NCBI GenBank assembly: GCA_001751225.1
Contig: MAXT01000260.1
Location: forward strand, 1 to 7,995
Reading direction: 5' to 3'
Length of the DNA: 7,995 nucleotides
Source of the DNA: Desulfuromonadales bacterium C00003107
Lineage (GTDB): Bacteria; Desulfobacterota; Desulfuromonadia; Desulfuromonadales; Syntrophotaleaceae
Under the pieces are notes generated by a model that made no database searches, had not been told where the DNA came from, and saw only the letters and a list, made by a program, of their open reading frames with translations. Made by a program: the position numbers and the translations under genes. Of this stretch, positions 1 through 6,486 are shown in pieces (position 1 is the stretch's first letter; each line of letters begins with the position of its first letter).

Positions 1-160
1 TGCCGAACTCGCGCAGATAGGCCCGCGAAAGAGCCACGGAAATAGCCTCCATCATGGCATCGCACATGGTGTCGGGATGCCCCAGGCCTTTCCGCTCGAC
101 AATCTCAAAGGGGCGCTCATTGGCCGATTGGGCACCCAACGGTTCAACGGCAATGTTCAT
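1..160 (-). CDS. mat: Archaeal-type methionine adenosyltransferase (S-adenosylmethionine synthetase), N-terminal part
   Basis: This gene would make S-adenosylmethionine from methionine and ATP in the cytoplasm. Only the first 53 codons are visible and the gene runs off the window. The translation contains ERPFEIVERKGLGHPD followed by a C-D pair, at about residues 15-34, then a helix ending in YLREFG. This is the conserved start of the archaeal AdoMet synthetase family, as in the Methanocaldococcus jannaschii enzyme; the bacterial MetK start is different. The ATG at 158-160 has a good ribosome binding site (AGGGGG on the minus strand, 166-171, 5 bases away). It diverges from the small gene at 356 and has its own candidate promoter. 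I recognise the family by remembered sequence similarity. The sequence looks native in composition, but the family is typical of archaea, so an old transfer is likely (inference). Confidence 0.88.
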   Translation of the reverse strand, partial: MNIAVEPLGAQSANERPFEIVERKGLGHPDTMCDAMMEAISVALSRAYLREFG

Positions 161-206
161 AAAATCCCCCTTTCGCCAGCCGGCCTGCGCACCGGCCTCT
201 GTTATC

Positions 207-234
207 ACGTTACCAGTCGGCTAGCGACTGTCAA
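207..234 (-). promoter_or_regulatory. Candidate promoter of the methionine adenosyltransferase gene
   Basis: On the minus strand a perfect -35 box TTGACA (229-234) is followed after 16 bases by TAACGT (207-212), which keeps the key T, A and final T of a -10 box. The start codon lies about 47 bases downstream. The -35 is strong and the -10 weak, so the assignment is tentative. Confidence 0.4.
214..230. repeat. Operator-like inverted repeat in the promoter spacer
   Basis: CAGTCG (214-219) and CGACTG (225-230) are perfect inverted arms around a 5-base centre. The repeat fills the spacer of the minus-strand promoter and touches its -35 box, where a bound repressor would block RNA polymerase. The function is inferred from position only. 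Confidence 0.4.
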
Positions 235-272
235 ACAGCAGGATCCGTGAAACCCTTAGAAGGAAGGCCTTC

Positions 273-300
273 TTGACAGACTTCAAAGCTCTTTTAGGAT
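273..300 (+). promoter_or_regulatory. Candidate promoter of the small gene at 356
   Basis: A perfect TTGACA (273-278) is followed after 16 bases by TAGGAT (295-300), a 4 of 6 match with the important first two bases and last base. The start codon is about 55 bases downstream. A short inverted repeat, AGAAGG (258-263) and CCTTCT (268-273), sits just upstream and overlaps the first base of the -35 box. Confidence 0.5.
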
Positions 301-355
301 TGATAGTGATGCCGCAAGAGAAGGTCCCTAATGCAGCTCCTTTGTGGAGGAAATC

Positions 356-622
356 ATGAAACGGATTTTGAAGGATGCCATCCGCTTTGCCCAATCCGAC
401 CCGCACTTGGCCGAATTCGATATCACCGCCCAGGGCAAAGAACTGCATCTGTCCAAGAACGGCGATAGCTTTGCTCGCCTGCTACCGGCAGCAAGGGAGA
501 AGCAATGGCGGATGGAGTATTTTCACCAGCGGGAGCGATGGGAACATATCGAGTTCAGCGGGACGCTGGAGGAATGCCTGGCGTTTCTGGCGGAGAACAC
601 CCATTACCTGTTCTGGAAGTGA
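356..622 (+). CDS. Small unknown protein, 88 residues
   Basis: I do not recognise this protein with confidence. It is predicted to be soluble and rich in charged and aromatic residues, with no signal peptide or membrane segment. The C-terminal half has spaced tryptophans and aromatics (W51, Y55, W62), then a helix and the ending LFWK. This pattern of arginine, an aromatic strand, a conserved W and a terminal FW faintly recalls the DUF3024 family; treat that as a guess. The ATG at 356 is chosen over the in-frame GTG at 344 because GGAGG (346-350) lies 5 bases before it and overlaps the GTG start. A good promoter candidate stands upstream. It converges on the PerM-type gene, and no clear terminator is visible in the 88 bases between them. 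The gene is real by its start signal and composition; its role is unknown. Confidence 0.8.
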   Translation: MKRILKDAIRFAQSDPHLAEFDITAQGKELHLSKNGDSFARLLPAAREKQWRMEYFHQRERWEHIEFSGTLEECLAFLAENTHYLFWK

Positions 623-710
623 TGCAGTCACTGAAGCGGGAATATTGACAGTGCACGACCAAAGGAATGCAACAGGGAGTCAAACTTCTGGTAGGCGGCG
701 ACAACCGAAC

Positions 711-1733
711 CTAACTGGTCTCCGCTCCAAGCAAAATGGCCAACCAGCGGGTATCGTCACGACTGTCGAGCGCGATCTTGGCAGTCATGGTTAAAGGCAC
801 CGAAAGCAGCATTCCCACCGGACCGAGCAGCCAACCCCAGAACAGCAGAGAAAGAAAGACCACCAGGGTCGAAAGACCAAGGCCCCGGCCAAGAAATCGC
901 GGCTCGAGCATGCTGCCCATCAGCAGATTGATGACCACATATCCGACCGCCACCATCAATGCCCGCAGCGGCCCGAGCTGCACAAGGGTCAGCAGCACCG
1001 CCGGCAGGCCAGCAATGGCCGAGCCGATGTTAGGTACAAAGTTAAGGGCAAAGGCCAAAAGTCCCCAGAGCAGGGGCAGATCGACACCGAGAGTGGCGAC
1101 CATGACGGTGACCAGCACGCCGGTAGCAAGACTGACCAAGGTCTTAATAAACATATAATGTTTAACGTTATTGATGAAAAATTCAAACCGTCCCAAAGAG
1201 GAATCGCCCCCTAGGATCGTGCGCAACTTGACCGGAAAGCTGGAAGCCTCAAGCAGCATGAATACTACCGTCATCAAAACCAGAAAGCCGTTGGTCAGCA
1301 TACTACCCAGCGCATTAAGTAGAGTAGCAACCAGCTTCATCGCAGCTGCGGGATCCAGCAACTCGGTTACAACCGACACAGAAATATTAAGGCCAAGTTT
1401 CTGAAGCCAGCCCACGGTCACAGTGGTCAATTCACGCAACTTGGCTTCATATTCCGGCAAGCTGCCGCTAAGATCCCGCACTGAGGTACCGATCAATCCC
1501 GCCATCAGCAAACCAAACAACAGGACCACCAGAATCACCATCAATAGTGCCAGCCAGGTCGGCAGCCCTTTGCGTTGCAACCAAGTCATCGGGGAAGTAC
1601 TGATAATGGCGATAAAAGCTGCCAGCAGAAAGGGCACCAATATAGCCTTGGCCGCCTGCAGCCCAGCCAGTACCAGCACCAGAGAAGCCAGGGTGACAAG
1701 AATCTGCGCTGCGCCCACTTGACGATTGTTCAT
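711..1733 (-). CDS. AI-2E/PerM family membrane transporter (formerly UPF0118)
   Basis: This is a 340-residue polytopic inner-membrane protein of the AI-2E exporter-like family. Characterised members export the quorum signal AI-2 (TqsA) or act as permeases or ion antiporters, so the substrate cannot be named. Visible membrane segments include about residues 10-46, 58-83, 148-162, 198-215, 220-250 and 258-315. Family hallmarks are LNFVPNIGS at 230-238, EPRFLGRGLGLS at 277-288 and the block with LFWGW and GMLLSVPLT at about 297-315. Length is normal for the family (about 340-370). The ATG at 1731-1733 directly precedes the first hydrophobic stretch, but its ribosome binding site is weak. It lies 146 bases downstream of folA on the same strand. 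It may be cotranscribed, or may use a weak promoter in the gap (TTGCAG, 17 bases, TAAGAT on the minus strand, about 1833-1861). Confidence 0.92.
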   Translation of the reverse strand: MNNRQVGAAQILVTLASLVLVLAGLQAAKAILVPFLLAAFIAIISTSPMTWLQRKGLPTWLALLMVILVVLLFGLLMAGLIGTSVRDLSGSLPEYEAKLRELTTVTVGWLQKLGLNISVSVVTELLDPAAAMKLVATLLNALGSMLTNGFLVLMTVVFMLLEASSFPVKLRTILGGDSSLGRFEFFINNVKHYMFIKTLVSLATGVLVTVMVATLGVDLPLLWGLLAFALNFVPNIGSAIAGLPAVLLTLVQLGPLRALMVAVGYVVINLLMGSMLEPRFLGRGLGLSTLVVFLSLLFWGWLLGPVGMLLSVPLTMTAKIALDSRDDTRWLAILLGAETS

Positions 1734-1879
1734 AACCGATCGCTTTCGAATAAAATCGAGGAAAACCAGAAAATCCCGTCAAACAGAGGCTCACGCATCC
1801 GTCCGTCTCTTAATAAGTCCATCCTGAACCAAGTGAATCTTAATTGTTTTATCGACAACCTGCAACCAACAGCAACAAC

Positions 1880-2356
1880 CTACCGCCGACAATAGAGAAC
1901 ATGGCGAAAGAGCCCATGATCTTCTTCGCTAACCATCTGCCACCGTGCGGCATCAAAGGTCGGAAAGTAAGTATCTCCGGCATGAACCCCCTTGATCCAG
2001 GAAATGTGCATCTGGTCGGCCAAGGGCAACGCGGCTCGATAGATGCCGGACCCGCCAGCGAAAAAGATCTTGTCGACAGAGCTTTCCGCCAGCCGCAGGG
2101 CAGCGGGCAGATCGGCACAGATCTCGATCCCCGGAGTAGCCGGCAAGTGACGACTGACGACGATGGTACGGCGGTCCGGCAGAGGTCGGCCAATAGAAGC
2201 AAAGGTGTGGCGCCCCATGATCAGGGTATGACCGCTGGTCAATTCGCGAAATAGACGCAACTCTTCGGGTATCTGCCAGGGGATATGTCCGGCGGAACCG
2301 ATCAGAAGCTGCTCGGTCATAGCGACAATAATAATTTTTATGGATTTAGTTATCAT
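1880..2356 (-). CDS. folA: Dihydrofolate reductase
   Basis: This enzyme reduces dihydrofolate to tetrahydrofolate with NADPH in the cytoplasm, serving thymidylate, purine and methionine synthesis. The 158-residue product matches the usual length (E. coli 159). Motifs in order: first strand IIIVAM (8-13), IGSAG, HIPWQIPEEL (24-33) with the catalytic acid at E32, MGRHT and SIGRPLP (48-60), the NADPH-site GGSGIY (101-106), and DTYFP (128-132). The catalytic position is Glu, where E. coli has Asp and many bacteria have either. The ATG at 2354-2356 is chosen because the family starts just before the first strand; an in-frame TTG at 2386 would add ten unlikely residues. No Shine-Dalgarno sequence is visible before either start, which is odd for this window. 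No thymidylate synthase gene accompanies it here. Confidence 0.95.
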   Translation of the reverse strand: MITKSIKIIIVAMTEQLLIGSAGHIPWQIPEELRLFRELTSGHTLIMGRHTFASIGRPLPDRRTIVVSRHLPATPGIEICADLPAALRLAESSVDKIFFAGGSGIYRAALPLADQMHISWIKGVHAGDTYFPTFDAARWQMVSEEDHGLFRHVLYCRR

Positions 2357-2392
2357 AGGTGGATAGGGCGCAGATAATGCTCTCAATTATTG

Positions 2393-2422
2393 AATTTATT
2401 ATGAGGCAGAATAGCATGTCAG
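2393..2422 (-). promoter_or_regulatory. Candidate folA promoter
   Basis: On the minus strand CTGACA (2417-2422, 5 of 6) is followed after 18 bases by TAAATT (2393-2398, 4 of 6). Transcription would begin near 2386, about 30 bases before the folA ATG. A small inverted repeat (TCAAT 2383-2387, ATTGA 2389-2393) lies at the predicted start. The evidence is moderate to weak. Confidence 0.35.
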
Positions 2423-2451
2423 TTGACCTTCAGCCAGTTTTACGGCTAAAT
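2423..2451 (+). promoter_or_regulatory. Weak candidate promoter for the VWA gene
   Basis: TTGACC (2423-2428) is followed after 17 bases by CTAAAT (2446-2451), a poor -10 box. A second perfect TTGACA at 2545-2550 has no acceptable -10 at the normal distance. The true promoter may be anywhere in 2423-2600 and may need an activator. Confidence 0.2.
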
Positions 2452-2609
2452 CGCCATAAGCAGATAGTTGGCCTTTCGGGGTTCGAAGGGCAGCATGACA
2501 TTTTCTTTACAAACCTTTTACTTCCTGATGACCATTGAATCGCCTTGACATGATCTACTTGTCACAGAGAGACGAACCTTTATCGCCAACCCCCAAAAAG
2601 GAGCATGTC

Positions 2610-3938
2610 ATGCGAAGAAAATCCTGGTCTCTGTTACTTGTGGTTTTGCTTCTCGGCTTGGCCGGCTTGGCCCAAGCCGCCCCGCTGGTAAATTGTCAGG
2701 TGGAACTCGACCGCCGGGTTCTGCTGGCCGGTCCAACCCAGAAGACCGTCATCAAAATCGCCCTCGGTGCGCCGCTGATGCAGCGCACCGATGAGCGGTC
2801 GCCAGTAAACCTGGCCCTGGTTCTCGATCGCTCCGGCTCCATGAGTGGCAGTAAAATCGCCAAGGCCCGCGAAGCGGCTATTGAAGCTCTCCACCGTTTG
2901 GGAGCAAACGACCTGTTTGCCCTGGTCGCCTATGATCACGAAGTCAAAACCCTGGTACCGGCCCAGCGGATCAAACATAGCGAGGGAATCGAAGCGCAAA
3001 TCCGCCGGATTAAGCCAGGAGGTAATACCGCTCTATTCGGCGCCGTCAGCCAAGGCGCAGCGGAAGTACGCAAACACAGCGACTCTAACTACGTTCATAG
3101 AGTGGTTCTGCTCTCGGACGGGCTAGCCAACGTCGGCCCAAGCAACCCCGCAGATCTGGCCCGCCTTGGGGCGGCGCTTCTCAAAGAAGGCATTTCAGTC
3201 ACTACTGTGGGGGTCGGTACCGACTTCAACGAAGACCTTATGACCCAGCTGGCTGAACGCAGCGACGGCAACCACTATTTCGTCGAATCGAGTCAGGACC
3301 TTCCGCGCATCTTCGCCGCTGAGCTGGGCGACGTACTTAGCGTAGTGGCCCGTAAGGTCATTATTGAAATCGAATGCCCCCCTGGCGTCAAGCCTTTGCG
3401 TATCATCGGCCGCGAAGGTCGTATCAAGGGTCAAAAGGTCGAGGTCCGAATGAACCAGATTTACGGCGGTCAGCAAAAGTATGCCCTGGTCGAGGTTGAA
3501 GTTCCTGTTTCTCAACCTGGGCAGCAACTGGACCTGGCCCGCGTCGACTGTCGCTATCAGAATGCCTTGACCAATATCGACGAATCGTCGACCACCGTGG
3601 CCCGTACCCGCTTCAGCCAGCGCCCCGAAGAGGTCCGTCAAGCGGCCAGCAAAGCAGTGCAAAAAGCAGTAGTAGAAAACGAAATGGCCGTAACTCGCGA
3701 TCGGGCTTTGAATCTATATAATGCCGGACGCAAGCACGAGGCGGCCCGCACCTTGAGAGAAAAAAGCGATGACCTGAAGGAACAGAACGCCGCCCTCGGT
3801 TTTGCCGATCTGGCCGCAGAAGCCGACCAATTGCAAGATGAAGCCGCCGAGTTTGAAGCTGAACAACTCGATAAAACCCGTAAAAAGCAACTGCGTTCGG
3901 AAAGCTTCAAAGTGCGTAAGCAACAGAAGGCCTACTGA
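2610..3938 (+). CDS. Secreted von Willebrand factor type A domain protein
   Basis: This 442-residue protein is predicted to be exported. It has an N-terminal signal peptide (basic MRRK, hydrophobic 8-20, likely cleavage after AQA at 21-23). The VWA domain covers about residues 65-240 with a complete metal-ion site: D73, S75 and S77 of DRSGSM, T140 of GGNTALFG, and D170 of LLSDG. Such domains bind a divalent metal and mediate protein contacts. A strand-rich segment follows (about 248-335), then a long charged helical, probably coiled-coil tail (about 336-442) ending very basic. I see no C-terminal membrane anchor, LPXTG-like signal or lipobox, so it is likely periplasmic or released. The ATG at 2610 has AAGGAG (2598-2603) 6 bases before it; the in-frame TTG at 2535 would spoil the signal peptide. 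It precedes the kinase gene, from which a hairpin separates it. The partner is unknown. Confidence 0.9.
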   Translation: MRRKSWSLLLVVLLLGLAGLAQAAPLVNCQVELDRRVLLAGPTQKTVIKIALGAPLMQRTDERSPVNLALVLDRSGSMSGSKIAKAREAAIEALHRLGANDLFALVAYDHEVKTLVPAQRIKHSEGIEAQIRRIKPGGNTALFGAVSQGAAEVRKHSDSNYVHRVVLLSDGLANVGPSNPADLARLGAALLKEGISVTTVGVGTDFNEDLMTQLAERSDGNHYFVESSQDLPRIFAAELGDVLSVVARKVIIEIECPPGVKPLRIIGREGRIKGQKVEVRMNQIYGGQQKYALVEVEVPVSQPGQQLDLARVDCRYQNALTNIDESSTTVARTRFSQRPEEVRQAASKAVQKAVVENEMAVTRDRALNLYNAGRKHEAARTLREKSDDLKEQNAALGFADLAAEADQLQDEAAEFEAEQLDKTRKKQLRSESFKVRKQQKAY

Positions 3939-3988
3939 CCGGTCCAAACAAGCCCGACGAGGAACAGACAATACAGCTCGATAGGTTC

Positions 3989-4019
3989 GCTGAACAGGTC
4001 GCAACCCGGCCTGTTCAGC
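3989..4019 (+). terminator. Strong hairpin between the VWA and kinase genes
   Basis: GCTGAACAGG (3989-3998) pairs perfectly with CCTGTTCAGC (4010-4019). Inside it, a T-G wobble and two more pairs extend the stem to 13 with a 5-base loop. It starts 51 bases after the VWA stop. No run of T follows (TGTCTGGC), so it may be an imperfect terminator, an attenuator or an RNA-stability element. Confidence 0.55.
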
Positions 4020-4110
4020 TGTCTGGCAATGCCCGGTAGCTAATGGTACATTACGTAAAACCACCTTGGCCCTGGGGAATTCGACAAGTCCTGCTGAAGG
4101 AAGCATGTCC

Positions 4111-5769
4111 ATGAAACGAAGTCATTGGATCATCGGCGCTTGGCTGCTGCTGCTCATTCCAACCCTGCTGATCGGCGCTCTGGCATTGCGACTGTTGCAC
4201 AACGAACAGGACCTTCTGGCTGAGAACACCCTCAATGCCACCCGACAGCGGACCGCCACCATCGCCGAAGGTCTCGACCTGGCGGTTGCTGAAGTCAAGG
4301 ACAGTCTGCTCGATAGCTTGAGAGAACTGCCCTCTGATGATCTTGAAGAGCGTTTGGAAAATTGGCGGCTTGGCAATCCTCTGGTACGTAACGTTTTCAT
4401 CTGGACCGACAAGGGCCTGCTGTTGCCCGACCCCAAGGCGCCCCCCAGCGCCGAAGCAGGCGATTTTGTAGCCCGCTATCAGTCCCTGTTTGACGGCCGC
4501 ATCCCCTGGAAACAGCCACAACCCGACGGGAAGCAGGTTACACCACCTTCCTCCATAAGCGGCAATAAAGCACCCTATTCCCCCCGACGAGAGCTACGAC
4601 AACTGGCCCAGCAGTTGAACCAAGCACCGGCGATAACGAAGGGGTTATCCGGCTGGCTACCCTGGTTCTGGGAGGATGGTCTTTACCTCCTCGGCTGGCA
4701 GGAAGATGCTGTAAGTAACCAACGGTATGGTCTAGAAATAGAGATGATCGCCTTGCTTTCCCGTCTAGTGCCCAGCCTGCCCGAGCCTTCAACCGGAGAA
4801 ATCTATGCCTTGATCGATGGACAGGGCCAGATTGTTCATCGCACCGGCGCGGGCGAACTGACCGCCGCTACGCCGCTACTTGTCTCTCTGCCCGTCGGCT
4901 CCCACCTGCCCCATTGGCAGCTGCGCATCTATGCTTTGAAGGGTATTGACCCCGCCGGCGACCGCGGTCTGCTGATCCTTTCGACTCTGCTGGTCGGCTG
5001 TTTTGTGGCAGCCATGTTGTTCGGCGGCTCGTTGCTGTTGTGGCAGGCCTGCCGCCACATGCGTGACGCTCGACGTAAAACCTCCTTCGTCTCCAACGTC
5101 TCCCACGAATTGAAAACCCCCCTGACCACCATTCGCATGTATGCCGAATTGCTCGATGAAGGACGAATTGAAGGGGCGGACAAACGACAGCGCTACTTGC
5201 AGGTGATTGTTTCTGAAAGTCAGCGACTAACCCGTCTAGTCAACAATGTTCTCGATTTCAGTCGCCTGGAACAAAAATGCAAACACTATCATCTGACCAC
5301 CCTGCACCTAAGCGAGGTGCTGGGGCAGGTTCTTGATGGACAGGCCGTGCGCTTACGTCAGGTGGGCCTGAAACTCACCTATCGCCTGCCAGACCAACCT
5401 GTGAGTGTACAAGCCGATCGCGATGCGGTGGAGCAGGTGCTCCTGAACCTGATCGACAATGCCATCAAATATGCTGCGCAGGGGGGAGACCTGGTGGTTG
5501 AACTGCAACAATCGGGGAAGATCGTCGAAGCGCTTATCATGGACTCCGGTCCCGGTGTCCCAGCGTCCCAACAGAAACGCATTTTTCAACAATTTCATCG
5601 CGTTGACAACGACCTGACCTGCAACCGGCCCGGCTGCGGTCTCGGCCTGAGCATCGCTCGAAGGTTGCTTGAGGACATGCACGGCTCGCTGCGATACCGT
5701 CCCAGAGAAGGTGGCGGAGCCTGTTTTATCATGCAGCTGCCCCTGGCAGTGGTTGAAAAAAGGAATTGA
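4111..5769 (+). CDS. Membrane sensor histidine kinase
   Basis: This 552-residue kinase senses an unknown signal outside the inner membrane and phosphorylates the regulator encoded next to it. Order of parts: membrane segment 1 (about 6-28); extracytoplasmic domain (about 30-283); membrane segment 2 (about 287-311); H-box with phospho-accepting H332 in SHELKTPL; N-box with N446 and N450; G1 box DSGPG (478-482); F-box IFQQF; G2 box GCGLGLS (508-514). T336 four residues after the histidine is the position used for phosphatase activity in HisKA kinases. The short link between segment 2 and the H-box leaves no room for a HAMP domain. The sensor may have a Cache-like fold (stretches like VRNVFIWTDKGLLL and GEIYALIDGQGQIV), but this is a guess. 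AAGGA (4097-4101) is 9 bases before the ATG at 4111; ATG at 4105 is an alternative start. Confidence 0.93.
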   Translation: MKRSHWIIGAWLLLLIPTLLIGALALRLLHNEQDLLAENTLNATRQRTATIAEGLDLAVAEVKDSLLDSLRELPSDDLEERLENWRLGNPLVRNVFIWTDKGLLLPDPKAPPSAEAGDFVARYQSLFDGRIPWKQPQPDGKQVTPPSSISGNKAPYSPRRELRQLAQQLNQAPAITKGLSGWLPWFWEDGLYLLGWQEDAVSNQRYGLEIEMIALLSRLVPSLPEPSTGEIYALIDGQGQIVHRTGAGELTAATPLLVSLPVGSHLPHWQLRIYALKGIDPAGDRGLLILSTLLVGCFVAAMLFGGSLLLWQACRHMRDARRKTSFVSNVSHELKTPLTTIRMYAELLDEGRIEGADKRQRYLQVIVSESQRLTRLVNNVLDFSRLEQKCKHYHLTTLHLSEVLGQVLDGQAVRLRQVGLKLTYRLPDQPVSVQADRDAVEQVLLNLIDNAIKYAAQGGDLVVELQQSGKIVEALIMDSGPGVPASQQKRIFQQFHRVDNDLTCNRPGCGLGLSIARRLLEDMHGSLRYRPREGGGACFIMQLPLAVVEKRN

Positions 5770-5781
5770 AAGGAAGAGATT

Positions 5782-6486
5782 ATGGATTCACCCCGCATCC
5801 TGGTGGCAGAAGACGAACCGCATATTCGCGAGGGCCTCATCGATATTCTCGAAGGCGAGGGTTATCAAGTGCTGGCTGCCGCAGACGGTGAGGCGGCCCT
5901 GTTGCTTAGCGAAAACCATAACTTTGATCTGGCGCTACTCGATATCATGATGCCGGGCCGCAACGGTTACGACGTCTGCCGGGAACTTCGCCGCCACCAT
6001 CCGCAGCTGGCCATCATCATGCTTACCGCCAAGGGTGAAGAGATCGATAAAGTACTCGGCCTGGAGCTGGGTGCCGACGATTATATTACCAAACCCTTTG
6101 GGGTCCACGAACTGCGAGCCCGCATTGCTGCGGTCCTGCGGCGTAGCCAGCGCACACCCCTAGAAACCGATGCGATTTTACCAACTACCCTGGCCATGGG
6201 GTTGGCCACCATCGATCGCAAGACCTATCGTGGAAACCTCAAGAACCGTACCTTTAAACTCACCGCTAAAGAGATGAAACTTCTCGAAGCCTTCTACCGC
6301 CACCCTGACGAAGCCCTGCAACGCCACACTCTACTCAACCTCGCTTGGGGCATCGATTATCAGGGCACCACCCGTACCCTCGACCAGCATATCGCCCAAC
6401 TGCGCAAAAAGATCGAACTCGACCCGACCACCCCGCTGGTCATCACCACCGTGCACGGCATCGGCTATCGCTACGAAGCCACTTAA
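5782..6486 (+). CDS. OmpR/PhoB-family response regulator
   Basis: This 234-residue transcription factor is the evident partner of the kinase gene, which ends 12 bases upstream in the same operon. The receiver domain (about 4-120) has the acidic pair E10/D11, the phosphorylation site D54 in LLDIMMPG, the switch residues T82 and Y101, and the invariant K104 in KPF. The DNA-binding winged helix (about 138-233) has the usual features: FKLTAKEMKLLEAF, a recognition helix region around TRTLDQHIAQLRKKI, and the closing VHGIGYRYE hairpin. Length and domain order are normal for the family. AAGGA (5770-5774) lies 7 bases before the ATG. Its targets are not known; the VWA gene, the divergent region upstream of it, or its own operon are the natural candidates. 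The stop codon shares bases with that of the convergent nitroreductase gene. Confidence 0.95.
   Translation: MDSPRILVAEDEPHIREGLIDILEGEGYQVLAAADGEAALLLSENHNFDLALLDIMMPGRNGYDVCRELRRHHPQLAIIMLTAKGEEIDKVLGLELGADDYITKPFGVHELRARIAAVLRRSQRTPLETDAILPTTLAMGLATIDRKTYRGNLKNRTFKLTAKEMKLLEAFYRHPDEALQRHTLLNLAWGIDYQGTTRTLDQHIAQLRKKIELDPTTPLVITTVHGIGYRYEAT

Noticed and set aside
736..1722. Several plus-strand open frames opposite the PerM-type gene.
   Set aside because: They are low-complexity, Arg/Ser/Thr-rich translations of the antisense of a clear membrane protein gene, and I recognise no family in them.
2480..2492. GGGTTCGAAGG resembles a tRNA T-loop.
   Set aside because: No matching T-stem, acceptor stem, anticodon arm or CCA end can be folded around it.
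2535..2609. An in-frame TTG start that would lengthen the VWA protein by 25 residues.
   Set aside because: It has no ribosome binding site and would put a polar stretch before a textbook signal peptide.
4066..4110. An in-frame TTG start that would lengthen the kinase by 15 residues.
   Set aside because: No ribosome binding site precedes it, and AAGGA sits just before the ATG codons at 4105 and 4111.
3195..4112. Minus-strand open frames opposite the VWA gene and the start of the kinase gene.
   Set aside because: They overlap recognised coding domains throughout and look like antisense shadows.
2610..6486. Resemblance to the proteobacterial dedicated sortase system (VWA target plus kinase and regulator).
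   Set aside because: The VWA protein has no VIT domain or C-terminal sorting signal, no sortase gene is present, and the kinase is shorter than I recall for those systems.
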